A program made the translations under genes and the position numbers. Positions 1-6,192 of a stretch of DNA of 8,977 nucleotides are shown one piece after another. How positions within the stretch are numbered: position 1 is the first letter of the stretch; every line of letters starts with the position of its first letter. This DNA is from an uncultured Lactobacillus sp. (GTDB taxonomy: Bacteria; Bacillota; Bacilli; Lactobacillales; Lactobacillaceae): the NCBI GenBank assembly GCA_946409675.1, contig CAMJXI010000039.1, positions 1 to 8,977 of the forward strand, in the 5' to 3' direction. The notes beneath the pieces are model-generated. The model saw only the letters and a list, made by a program, of their open reading frames with translations, was not told where the DNA came from and made no database searches.

Positions 1-1218
1 CGACTTCATCGAAAAAATGACTTAACTTTTGTCAAAAGGGCGCTGGCTTACTTTGGTAACCCCCAGGACCGGATGAAGACGATTCACGTGACCGGGACAA
101 ATGGTAAAGGTTCAACATCTTATTACTTAGCAAATTTGCTCAAAACGGCCGGACTAAAAACCGGTCTTTTTGTGTCTCCGTTTGTCATTAAGTTCAATGA
201 ACGAATCCAGTTGAACGGGGAATACATCACCGATTTTGATTTGGTCAACCTGATTAACCAAGTTAAGCTTGGGGTCGACCAATTGCAGCAACAAGACCAC
301 GAGTTTGGGTTGACCGAGTTCGAGTTTTTGGTGGTGATGGCCTTCCTTTATTTCTCTGAGAAGAAGGTCCAGTATGCAGTGATTGAAGCCGGAATTGGAG
401 CTAGACACGACAAGACCAACGTGATTACGCCTGAGGTTAGTTTAATTACTTCAGTGGGCTTAGACCACGAGGAATTGATTGGCCCCACTATCAAGGATAT
501 TGCCTTTGAGAAGAGCGGGATCATCAAACAAGGTGTGCCGCTAGTACTAGGCAAAATCGACCGCGAGCCGTTAGGCGTGATCTTAGACCAAGCCGATTTC
601 TTGAACGCTCCCGTCGCTCAATTAGGATCAGCGTTTCACACGAAGTTAGCAGAGAAGACTTTTGACTTAACCATTAAGTCGGGTCAATCGTTTACCTTCT
701 TGAAGCGACCAGAGGTGGAGACGTTTGACGTCGGCATGGCCGTGCAGGCCTTTGCGCTGTTGCAGATTGTCTTACCAAAGAGTGCAGTTGAGAAGACTAT
801 CAACGAGACGAATATCCCGGGGCGTTACCAAATTTTGCAAGAAGAACCGATGGTCATCGTCGATGGAGCACACAATATCCAAGCAATGACTAACTTGCTG
901 AGCTTTCTCAAAACGCTTGGGAGGGAAGAAAGTGAGGTTCACTTCATCGTCACCATGATGAAGGATAAGGATTTATGGGATGTCTTCAAGTTGTTGCCTA
1001 AAAAGGAGACGACTTTGACGACCATTTCGTATCCCCGTGCAGCCAAACGAGTGGATTTTGAAAAGGCCGGAATTGACTTTGCAGATTACGAAGCTGATTT
1101 TTCAACCGCTTTCAAAAAAGTGTATAACCAAAGCAAAAAGCATGATATTATAGTGATTACGGGTTCGTACTACTTCGTAACCGATTTTCTAAATTTTTAT
1201 AATGATGGTGGAGAATAA
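1..1218 (+). CDS. folC: Folylpolyglutamate synthase / dihydrofolate synthase, 5'-truncated by the window edge
   Basis: A Mur-ligase-type enzyme that adds glutamate to folates (and in many bacteria to dihydropteroate) in the cytoplasm using ATP. The frame is open from base 1, and the 24 codons before the first ATG (base 73) read like normal FolC N-terminal sequence (RLHRKNDLTFVKRALAYFGN), so the true start lies upstream of the window and the ATG at 73 is internal. Counting from the codon at 73, the P-loop GTNGKGST is at 8-15, the SPF..FNERIQLNG segment at 35-49, GARHDKTNVI at 109-118, GLDHEELIG at 129-137, the AFEKSGIIK stretch at 144-152, and the DGAHN motif that opens the C-terminal ligase domain at 264-268. 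GARHDKTN and SPF differ slightly from the more usual GGRLDATN and SPH, so substrate preference cannot be settled from sequence. The HAD gene follows after four bases and is probably cotranscribed. Confidence 0.93.
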   Translation, partial: RLHRKNDLTFVKRALAYFGNPQDRMKTIHVTGTNGKGSTSYYLANLLKTAGLKTGLFVSPFVIKFNERIQLNGEYITDFDLVNLINQVKLGVDQLQQQDHEFGLTEFEFLVVMAFLYFSEKKVQYAVIEAGIGARHDKTNVITPEVSLITSVGLDHEELIGPTIKDIAFEKSGIIKQGVPLVLGKIDREPLGVILDQADFLNAPVAQLGSAFHTKLAEKTFDLTIKSGQSFTFLKRPEVETFDVGMAVQAFALLQIVLPKSAVEKTINETNIPGRYQILQEEPMVIVDGAHNIQAMTNLLSFLKTLGREESEVHFIVTMMKDKDLWDVFKLLPKKETTLTTISYPRAAKRVDFEKAGIDFADYEADFSTAFKKVYNQSKKHDIIVITGSYYFVTDFLNFYNDGGE

Positions 1219-1222
1219 TTAT

Positions 1223-1894
1223 ATGGGGATGCAATTTTCTGGCTTAATCGAAGATTTACAGGGTGCAATTTTTGATATGGATGGGCTTTTGGTTAATTCT
1301 GAGGACCTTTATGCGAAAGCAAATTACGAGGCGGCTAAGGATGCTGGCCTTGACTTACCAAAAAATTTCTATGAGGAATTGACTGGTTCTTCCTTAAACG
1401 ACATGCAGGCCTTTTACGACAAGCATTTCAAGACTGAGGAACAGTTGAATGCCTTCATTAAGGAAACCGACGATTTGGTCTGGAAATGGGCCACTGAAGG
1501 CCAATTGAAATTAAGACCCGGCGTTCTAGAAACTCTTGAAGTCTTTAAGACGAATGGCGTTAAGATGGGGATTGCCTCAAGTAACTACCAGAACTTCGTT
1601 GAACACTTCATCGATTTGACGGGGATTGACGGCTACTTCGACTTCTATTTCTACTACGGAATCGTCAGCAATCCCAAACCAGCACCAGACGTCTTCTTGC
1701 TTGCTCAAGAAAAGCTTGCTCTACCAAAAGAAAATATCTTGATTTTCGAAGATTCTTCAACCGGGGTTTTGGCCGCTAAGAACGCGGGCATCAAGGTTGT
1801 GATGTTACCGTTCTTGACGGAGCCCACCGAAGCCGACCAAGAAAACGCCGACTTGATTACACCAAGTTTCAACGAGTTCTTACGTTTGCAATAA
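1223..1894 (+). CDS. HAD-superfamily phosphatase, beta-phosphoglucomutase-like (subfamily IA)
   Basis: A cytoplasmic haloacid-dehalogenase-fold hydrolase of 223 residues that probably acts on a small phosphorylated metabolite. All four HAD motifs are visible: FDMDGLLVNSE (nucleophile Asp18 and acid/base Asp20, counted from the start used here), the Ser/Thr motif in IASSNYQ, the lysine in NPKPAPDVF, and FEDSSTG. The segment between motifs I and II is a helical cap typical of subfamily IA. The same frame is open from an ATG at 1202 inside folC, but a GGTGGAG ribosome binding site at 1207-1213 lies nine bases before the ATG at 1223, so 1223 is preferred. This leaves a four-base gap after folC and suggests one operon. 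Substrate cannot be assigned; a beta-phosphoglucomutase, a pyrophosphatase and a sugar phosphatase all look similar at this level. Confidence 0.88.
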   Translation: MGMQFSGLIEDLQGAIFDMDGLLVNSEDLYAKANYEAAKDAGLDLPKNFYEELTGSSLNDMQAFYDKHFKTEEQLNAFIKETDDLVWKWATEGQLKLRPGVLETLEVFKTNGVKMGIASSNYQNFVEHFIDLTGIDGYFDFYFYYGIVSNPKPAPDVFLLAQEKLALPKENILIFEDSSTGVLAAKNAGIKVVMLPFLTEPTEADQENADLITPSFNEFLRLQ

Positions 1895-1943
1895 ATAATA
1901 GTTAAACTAGAAAAATAATTTCCACAAAATAAAAAAAATTAGG

Positions 1944-1980
1944 CCATTCTTTCGTATTAATAGACGAAAGGATGGTTTTT
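1944..1980 (+). terminator. Intrinsic terminator after folC-HAD, overlapping the radC ribosome binding site
   Basis: Bases 1944-1955 pair with 1964-1975 in a 12-pair stem with a single G-T wobble (1948 with 1971) and an 8-base loop, followed by five T and then ATT. An A-rich run lies before it (1928-1939). This is a strong intrinsic terminator for the upstream genes. Its 3' arm contains AAAGGA (1967-1972), the only good ribosome binding site for radC, so the hairpin could also limit radC translation. Confidence 0.8.
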
Positions 1981-1983
1981 ATT

Positions 1984-2613
1984 ATGACATTGACAAGTTT
2001 GCAGGAAGAACAAAGTTTTTTAAAATCTGATTGGGAGTTGTGGCTCGAGTTACGCCAAATCCTAGAGAAGGCCGGAATTAGAAACATCAGCCAGTTAAAT
2101 ACCTATTTGGAGCGAAACAAAATTATGACGCTCGATGATTTAAACGAGGAAGTCCGCGGTACCAATTGGAGTTTTGAGACAACCATCGTCGTCGAACAAC
2201 TAATAGATCGTGTTAAGTACCTAAGGAGCAGCACACTCGAAAAATTTTATTCTAGTTCGCAGGTCGGCCAATTTTTGATTGAATATTTCAGCACAGTCAA
2301 ACATGAACAATTAATGGCCATTTACCTCGATTCGAAGAACAAGGTCATCGCCCAAAAAATAATTTTTCAAGGTAGTTTGAACAGGTCGATTGCTCACCCC
2401 AGAGAAATTTTTCAACAGGCAATCCAATTAAACAGCGCATGCCTGATTATTGCGCACAATCACCCGAGTGGGGAGACGACACCTTCAAAACAAGATATCG
2501 ATTTTTCGCAGCGGATGGTCGACGCCGGGGAGCTGATTGGCATCGAATGTCTCGACCATTTCATCGTCGGAGGTAACTATTATTTGAGCCTCAAGGAGGA
2601 AGATTTACTCTAG
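1984..2613 (+). CDS. radC: RadC-family JAB/MPN domain protein with a divergent N-terminal region
   Basis: A RadC-like (UPF0758) protein of 209 residues. The C-terminal two thirds form a JAMM/MPN metal-binding domain: HNHPSGETTPSKQD gives His158, His160 and Asp171 as the expected zinc ligands, followed by GIECLDHFIVGG. The early link of this family to DNA repair is not well supported and its true role is unknown. The N-terminal about 80 residues are helical but lack the usual LSDAELLAILLRTG signature and a clear helix-hairpin-helix GIG, so this end is diverged. An in-frame ATG at 1972 exists but lies inside a hairpin stem directly beside the ribosome binding site; AAAGGA at 1967-1972 sits 11 bases before the ATG at 1984, which is the better start. 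The position just before mreB is common in Firmicutes. Confidence 0.88.
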   Translation: MTLTSLQEEQSFLKSDWELWLELRQILEKAGIRNISQLNTYLERNKIMTLDDLNEEVRGTNWSFETTIVVEQLIDRVKYLRSSTLEKFYSSSQVGQFLIEYFSTVKHEQLMAIYLDSKNKVIAQKIIFQGSLNRSIAHPREIFQQAIQLNSACLIIAHNHPSGETTPSKQDIDFSQRMVDAGELIGIECLDHFIVGGNYYLSLKEEDLL

Positions 2614-2664
2614 TTTTAAATTTTTGCTAAATCAAAACACAATCAAAAATCTTCTTTCAGAATA

Positions 2665-2673
2665 TGATATAAT
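2665..2673 (+). promoter_or_regulatory. Extended -10 promoter of mreB
   Basis: TG at 2665-2666, one base, then a perfect TATAAT at 2668-2673 make a consensus extended -10 element. No recognisable -35 hexamer is present 16-18 bases upstream, which is tolerated when an extended -10 exists. Transcription would begin near 2680, giving a leader of about 35 bases before the mreB GTG. Confidence 0.7.
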
Positions 2674-2714
2674 AGTGTCCGACATTATCGCAGTTATACG
2701 AAGGAGAGATTTCC

Positions 2715-3716
2715 GTGTTTGGATTAGGATCAAAAAATATTGGTATCGACTTAGGTACCGCTAATACGCTTGTTTATATTGAAGGAAAGGGCATCGTTTT
2801 ACGTGAGCCCTCTGTTGTTGCCAAAAATACTCAGACCAACGAAGTAATCGCTGTTGGATCCGAAGCCAAAGAAATGATTGGCCGGACACCTGGTAGTATT
2901 CGGGCAATTCGCCCAATGAAAGACGGAGTTATTGCTGACTACGATACCACAGCCGCAATGATGAAATATTTCATGGAAAAAACGATTGGTAATTCTAAAC
3001 CTTTCGTCATGGTTTGTGTGCCAAGTGGCGTAACTGAAGTGGAAAAACGTGCCGTAATCGATGCAACCAAGGTTGCTGGTGCCCGTGAAGCTTACGTTAT
3101 CGAAGAACCATTTGCTGCAGCAATCGGTGCTGGTCTTCCAGTTATGGAACCAACTGGCTCAATGGTTGTTGATATCGGTGGTGGTACTACTGACGTGGCT
3201 ACTATTTCGCTTGGTGGGATTGTTAGCTCACGCTCAACCCGCATGGCCGGTGACAAGTTTAACGATGCCATCATTTCGTACATTCGTCAAAACTTCAATT
3301 TACTCGTTGGTGAAAGAACTGCCGAAGCAATCAAGATTCAAATCGGCTCTGCTTCCGTTGAAAAATCACACGAAATCGAAAGCATGAATATTCGTGGCCG
3401 TGACCTCTTAACTGGACTTCCAAAATCAATCGATATTGAAGCTGTTGACGTTGCAAAAGCTATTCATGAAGTAGTTGAAGAAATCATCATTGCTATCAAA
3501 GAAACACTTGAAGAAACTTCTCCTGAAATTGCGGCTGACGTAATTGATCACGGAATTGTCTTAACTGGTGGTGGTGCTTTACTTAAACACATCACAGAAG
3601 TAATTTCTGACTCAACTAAAGTTCCGGTCTTTATTGCTCAAGATCCACTTGATTGCGTAGCAATCGGAACAGGTGAATCATTGAAAAATATCGAAGTAAT
3701 TCGTAAAAGACATTAA
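2715..3716 (+). CDS. mreB: Rod shape-determining actin homologue MreB
   Basis: A bacterial actin of 333 residues, the usual length, which forms membrane-associated filaments that guide the lateral-wall peptidoglycan synthesis machinery together with MreC, MreD, RodA and a class B PBP. Actin-fold nucleotide-binding motifs are clear: [13 protein letters not shown] (phosphate 1, residues 9-21), [12 protein letters not shown] (phosphate 2) and [11 protein letters not shown] (adenosine motif). The N-terminal MFGLGSKN resembles the membrane-contacting end of Gram-positive MreB. Translation starts at GTG (2715), with AAGGAG at 2701-2706 eight bases upstream. An extended -10 promoter lies about 40 bases before the start. 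An intrinsic terminator begins directly at the stop codon, before mreC. The presence of mreBCD implies a rod-shaped or elongating cell. Confidence 0.97.
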   Translation: MFGLGSKNIGIDLGTANTLVYIEGKGIVLREPSVVAKNTQTNEVIAVGSEAKEMIGRTPGSIRAIRPMKDGVIADYDTTAAMMKYFMEKTIGNSKPFVMVCVPSGVTEVEKRAVIDATKVAGAREAYVIEEPFAAAIGAGLPVMEPTGSMVVDIGGGTTDVATISLGGIVSSRSTRMAGDKFNDAIISYIRQNFNLLVGERTAEAIKIQIGSASVEKSHEIESMNIRGRDLLTGLPKSIDIEAVDVAKAIHEVVEEIIIAIKETLEETSPEIAADVIDHGIVLTGGGALLKHITEVISDSTKVPVFIAQDPLDCVAIGTGESLKNIEVIRKRH

Positions 3717-3741
3717 AAAACCGGCTCAGGCCGGTTTTTTT
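3715..3741 (+). terminator. Intrinsic terminator between mreB and mreC
   Basis: CCGGC at 3721-3725 pairs with GCCGG at 3730-3734 around a TCAG loop, preceded by A (3715-3720) and followed by seven T (3735-3741), so the stem extends by A-T pairs. It starts within the mreB stop codon. No strong promoter is visible between it and mreC, so it probably works as a partial terminator that lowers mreCD transcription relative to mreB. Confidence 0.8.
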
Positions 3742-3761
3742 CTGAAAAAGGTAAGCGATAC

Positions 3762-4622
3762 ATGAAAAAGTTTTTGAGAAACAAGAAATTATTAGTGACC
3801 CTCGTGGTCTTGGTCCTCAGTTTGACCTTAATCACGGTTTCCGTCACTTGGAAGAACACGAGTGACTCACCCAATTTTGTACAAAAAATCAGTAATGACA
3901 CAGTGGCGATTGTCAGCAAGGTGGTCAACTGGCCTATTTCTGCTATTAAGGGTGGGGCAGCAACCGTAGCCGACCTGATGGATACCTATGAGGAAAATAA
4001 TCATTTAAAAAAGAAGATTGATGACCTGGCCCAAACTAAGGTCCGGAACACCAACCTAGAAGACGAGAATCAACAGTTAAAAGACACTTTGAAGATGAAG
4101 GAAACCCTGACGGACTATGACATGGTCGTCGGTTCCGTCATTTCCCGCTCGCCTAACAGCTGGTCGGACATCGTGATCATCGACCAAGGTAGTAACAGTG
4201 GCATTAAGAAGAACATGGCCGTCATGGCCGGTAACGGTTTGATTGGCCGCATTGTTGAGGTCAACCATACTACTTCTAAAGTCGAGTTAATCACGACCAC
4301 TAACAAGTCTGCTAGTCGTTTTGCAGTCGAAGGTAAGGTTAACGATAAGGACTACATCCACGGCATCATCAACAGTTACGAAGATAAAACCGGTAACCTT
4401 TTACTTTCGCAAGTCGAAGACGAAAAGGGTGTGAAGAACGGGACCAAGATTTACACTAGTGGTCTTGGTGGTCAATCACCAAAAGGTTTATTAGTCGGAA
4501 CGGTTAAGAAAATTTCGAAAGATTCTTTTGGCCTTTCTAACGTTGTGCAAATTAAACCAGCGACTAACTTGAATAATTTCTCGGTTGTTTCTGTGATTAT
4601 CAGAAAGGTGGCGGGGGAATAG
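3762..4622 (+). CDS. mreC: Rod shape-determining protein MreC
   Basis: A bitopic membrane protein of 286 residues that links cytoplasmic MreB to extracytoplasmic wall synthases such as the elongation PBP. Visible architecture: short basic N-terminus (MKKFLRNKK), one membrane segment at about residues 9-29, a charged coiled coil at about 72-114 (YEENNHLKKKIDDLAQ through QLKDTLKMKE), and a beta-rich extracellular domain with the family-typical stretches VVGSVISRSPNSWSDIVIIDQG, NMAVMAGNGLIGRIVEV and GLLVGTVKKI. An AAAGG ribosome binding site lies about ten bases before the ATG. The gene is separated from mreB by an intrinsic terminator, and its TAG stop directly abuts the mreD ATG, indicating translational coupling to mreD. 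Confidence 0.95.
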   Translation: MKKFLRNKKLLVTLVVLVLSLTLITVSVTWKNTSDSPNFVQKISNDTVAIVSKVVNWPISAIKGGAATVADLMDTYEENNHLKKKIDDLAQTKVRNTNLEDENQQLKDTLKMKETLTDYDMVVGSVISRSPNSWSDIVIIDQGSNSGIKKNMAVMAGNGLIGRIVEVNHTTSKVELITTTNKSASRFAVEGKVNDKDYIHGIINSYEDKTGNLLLSQVEDEKGVKNGTKIYTSGLGGQSPKGLLVGTVKKISKDSFGLSNVVQIKPATNLNNFSVVSVIIRKVAGE

Positions 4623-5150
4623 ATGACAATTAAGTTTAAATACTGGATTGTACCCATTGCCTTGCTTTTCTCTGGCATTCTTGATGGGATGTTCAGTTAT
4701 CACCTCAGCTCGATTGTGAACTCGGGTAGTTTGATTGTTCCGGTCAACTTGATGCTGATTGGTTTTGTCTTGTTGAACTTGGTCTACGATGATAATGTGC
4801 TCCATATTTATCTCGCCTTTGGGCTCGGACTAATCCTCGATTTGTTGTACTTAGGCTTTGTGGGGGCAAATTTTCTCTTTCTTCCATTAATGACCTTTGT
4901 CATTCGTTTGATTGCTAAAGCTATCCCTACGACCTTCTTTGATCGGTTAATGACCGTCTTGATTGTCGATGTGCTCTGGAACCTTTACCAGTTCTTCATC
5001 TTTAACTTTTTTGGGGTCGCTTCAATCGGCGTCAAAAGTCTCTTCTTCGAGGGGATTTTACCTTCAGTAATTGTGACCATTGTGCTCTTTAGTTTGACCT
5101 ATAATTTCTGGGTTAACCTCATTATTAAGTATCCTTTTTACCGCGATTAA
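4623..5150 (+). CDS. mreD: Rod shape-determining protein MreD
   Basis: An integral membrane protein of 175 residues, normal for MreD, and a partner of MreC in the elongation complex. The sequence is almost entirely hydrophobic, with about five or six membrane segments and short polar turns (DGMFSYHLSS, YDDNVLH, TTFFDRL). The identity rests on size, hydropathy, the LLFSGILDG N-terminal pattern and position after mreC; MreD is poorly conserved in sequence. The start codon follows the mreC stop without a gap, and a G-rich ribosome binding site (GGTGGCGGGGGAA) sits at the end of mreC. No intrinsic terminator is visible after the stop: the next element is the thiT promoter, 16 bases downstream, so read-through into the TPP riboswitch region is possible. 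Confidence 0.92.
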   Translation: MTIKFKYWIVPIALLFSGILDGMFSYHLSSIVNSGSLIVPVNLMLIGFVLLNLVYDDNVLHIYLAFGLGLILDLLYLGFVGANFLFLPLMTFVIRLIAKAIPTTFFDRLMTVLIVDVLWNLYQFFIFNFFGVASIGVKSLFFEGILPSVIVTIVLFSLTYNFWVNLIIKYPFYRD

Positions 5151-5165
5151 TTTCGTCCTAACTTT

Positions 5166-5194
5166 TTGACATGCGGAATTAAAAGCGTTATCAT
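5166..5194 (+). promoter_or_regulatory. Sigma-A type promoter for the riboswitch-thiT transcript
   Basis: A perfect -35 hexamer TTGACA (5166-5171), a 17-base spacer, and TATCAT (5189-5194) as -10. Transcription should start near 5201-5202, a few bases before the first paired base of the riboswitch (5206). The position right at the aptamer start strongly supports it. Confidence 0.85.
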
Positions 5195-5205
5195 TTTCTT
5201 GTACT

Positions 5206-5293
5206 CATCACAAAGGGGAGCCATTTAGGCTGAGAGTGATTAAGATCAGACCCTTCAAACCTGTTCGACAATGCGAGTGTAGGGATTGTGATG
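5206..5293 (+). promoter_or_regulatory. TPP riboswitch aptamer (THI box)
   Basis: The closing stem P1 is a perfect eight-pair helix, 5206-5213 with 5286-5293. Inside are the hallmarks of the thiamine pyrophosphate aptamer: GGGG (5215-5218) opposite CCC (5251-5253), a small AGCC/GGCT hairpin leading into the conserved CTGAGA (5230-5235), and the AACCTG...AATGC...GTAGGGA series (5258-5285). When TPP binds, P1 is stabilised, favouring the terminator hairpin downstream. GGAG at 5293-5296 could pair with CTCC at 5319-5322 as an alternative antiterminator pairing, which is an inference. The gene controlled is the thiamine transporter thiT, which fits the ligand. Confidence 0.95.
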
Positions 5294-5316
5294 GAGAAAT
5301 TGATGATAAATCAAGA

Positions 5317-5360
5317 CCCTCCTTCTTTGTGTTGAGTGACACAAAAAAAGGGGGTTTTTT
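5317..5360 (+). terminator. Riboswitch expression platform: terminator that also masks the thiT ribosome binding site
   Basis: Bases 5317-5332 pair with 5339-5354 around a six-base loop (16 positions, two C-A mismatches, one G-T wobble), followed by six T (5355-5360). This is an intrinsic terminator. The 3' arm ends in GGGGG (5350-5354), the only ribosome binding site for the ATG at 5363, so the same hairpin should block both transcription and translation when TPP is bound. Confidence 0.83.
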
Positions 5361-5362
5361 AT

Positions 5363-5938
5363 ATGCAACGAGCAACGACCAAGCGTCCATTAATTACGTT
5401 TGTTGAGGGTGGTATTATTGTTGCCATCTGTTTAGTTTTACAGTTTATTCCAAATGATCTCGGAGTAAGTTCAATTCAGTTCTCATACGGGCTGATTCCA
5501 CTTGCCATCTATGCAATGCGTCGGGGAACTATTCCCGCAGTGATTGCCGGTGGTGCCTGGGGTGTCCTTGACTGGATCAGATCTGGTGGGGTAGTTAGTT
5601 TTGGTGTCTGGCAAGTCTTCTTGGAATACCCATTGGCCTTTGCGTTAGCAGGACTCATGGGTGTCGGCTCAACTGCTGTTTTGAAACAGCTTGATCTGGG
5701 CAACAAGAACCGGGCTTACCTTTATCTGTTCGCCTCATTCTTCTTGGGGACTTTTGCTAAATACTTAGCTCATTTCACAGCCGGAGTTTGGTTCTGGGGC
5801 AATTACGCACCAAGTTGGGCAAATCCATGGTTGTGGTCATTAATCGTTAATGGCGGCTCTGTAATCGCCAATTTGGTTCTTGGTGGAGTGATTCTTTGGA
5901 TCATCACTAAGAGTTATCCAAGACTTTTCAAAATTTAA
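5363..5938 (+). CDS. thiT: ThiT, substrate-binding (S) component of an ECF thiamine transporter
   Basis: An integral membrane thiamine-binding protein of 191 residues; it needs the shared energy-coupling module EcfA-EcfA'-EcfT, which is not in this window. Family features: about six membrane helices; the AGGAWGVLDW segment (62-71) that contains the group I S-component contact motif for EcfT; FLEYPLAFALAGL (86-98) with the acidic residue Glu88; and KYLAHFTAGVWFWGNYAP (133-150), whose His137 and tryptophans match the thiamine-binding region of the family. The frame is open from an ATG at 5336, but that one lies in the loop of the upstream hairpin; GGGGG at 5350-5354 is eight bases before the ATG at 5363, which is preferred. 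Control by the upstream TPP riboswitch independently supports a thiamine role. Confidence 0.95.
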   Translation: MQRATTKRPLITFVEGGIIVAICLVLQFIPNDLGVSSIQFSYGLIPLAIYAMRRGTIPAVIAGGAWGVLDWIRSGGVVSFGVWQVFLEYPLAFALAGLMGVGSTAVLKQLDLGNKNRAYLYLFASFFLGTFAKYLAHFTAGVWFWGNYAPSWANPWLWSLIVNGGSVIANLVLGGVILWIITKSYPRLFKI

Positions 5939-5948
5939 GCAAAAAAAA

Positions 5949-5970
5949 TAAGGCCTTAGGCCTTTTTTTA
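5949..5970. terminator. Bidirectional terminator between thiT and the convergent DUF4044 gene
   Basis: AAGGCC (5950-5955) pairs with GGCCTT (5959-5964) around TTA, flanked on the left by eight A (5941-5948) and on the right by seven T (5963-5969). Read on plus it ends thiT; read on minus it provides a U-rich tail for the small convergent gene, whose TAA stop (5968-5970) lies in the same T run. Confidence 0.85.
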
Positions 5971-6084
5971 TTGGAATAATGCCATTAGCGGTTGAATAAA
6001 GATGCCAGCTAAAGTAATGGCAGCCATTAGGACAGCCATCACGATGGTAATGATTTGAAATTTCGATTTTTTTCGTTTGCTCAT
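5968..6084 (-). CDS. Small single-pass membrane protein, DUF4044 family
   Basis: A 38-codon gene whose translation is MSKRKKSKFQIITIVMAVLM followed by AAITLAGIFIQPLMALFQ. The layout is a strongly basic N-terminus (SKRKKSK) and then one hydrophobic helix at about residues 10-31, predicted to place the basic end in the cytoplasm. This size and pattern match the uncharacterised DUF4044 family of lactic acid bacteria; no function is known. Support for a real gene: CGAGG ribosome binding site (6091-6095) six bases from the ATG, a good promoter on the minus strand (TTGCAT, 17 bases, TAAAAT), and a terminator at its stop codon. It is convergent with thiT and divergent from the DUF3397 gene. It is short enough to be missed by automated gene calling with a length cut-off. 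Confidence 0.85.
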   Translation of the reverse strand: MSKRKKSKFQIITIVMAVLMAAITLAGIFIQPLMALFQ

Positions 6085-6107
6085 AATATACCTCGGTTTC
6101 AGATTAG

Positions 6108-6136
6108 ATTTTATCGTATAACTTAATTAAATGCAA
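6108..6136 (-). promoter_or_regulatory. Promoter of the minus-strand DUF4044 gene
   Basis: Read on the minus strand: -35 TTGCAT (6131-6136), a spacer of exactly 17 bases, -10 TAAAAT (6108-6113). Transcription would start near 6101, leaving a leader of about 16 bases with the CGAGG ribosome binding site. Confidence 0.6.
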
Positions 6137-6143
6137 TTCAAGC

Positions 6144-6152
6144 TGTTATAAT
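6144..6152 (+). promoter_or_regulatory. Extended -10 promoter of the DUF3397 gene
   Basis: TG at 6144-6145, one base, then a perfect TATAAT at 6147-6152; no convincing -35. Transcription should begin near 6159, about 34 bases before the gene. It lies back to back with the minus-strand promoter at 6108-6136, so polymerase binding at the two could interfere. Confidence 0.6.
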
Positions 6153-6192
6153 CTAATAAATAGGGTAAAATCAAAATTACGAGGTTAAAAAC

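Noticed and set aside
1202..1222. Upstream ATG of the HAD gene overlapping the end of folC
   Set aside because: The GGTGGAG ribosome binding site lies after this ATG and is correctly spaced for the ATG at 1223.
1902..2087. Minus-strand open frame of 61 codons across the HAD-radC gap
   Set aside because: It runs through the terminator hairpin and into radC, shows no recognisable protein features, and has no convincing start signals.
4491..4805. Minus-strand open frame of 104 codons across the mreC-mreD junction
   Set aside because: It is a shadow of two well-supported genes, with no ribosome binding site or family resemblance.
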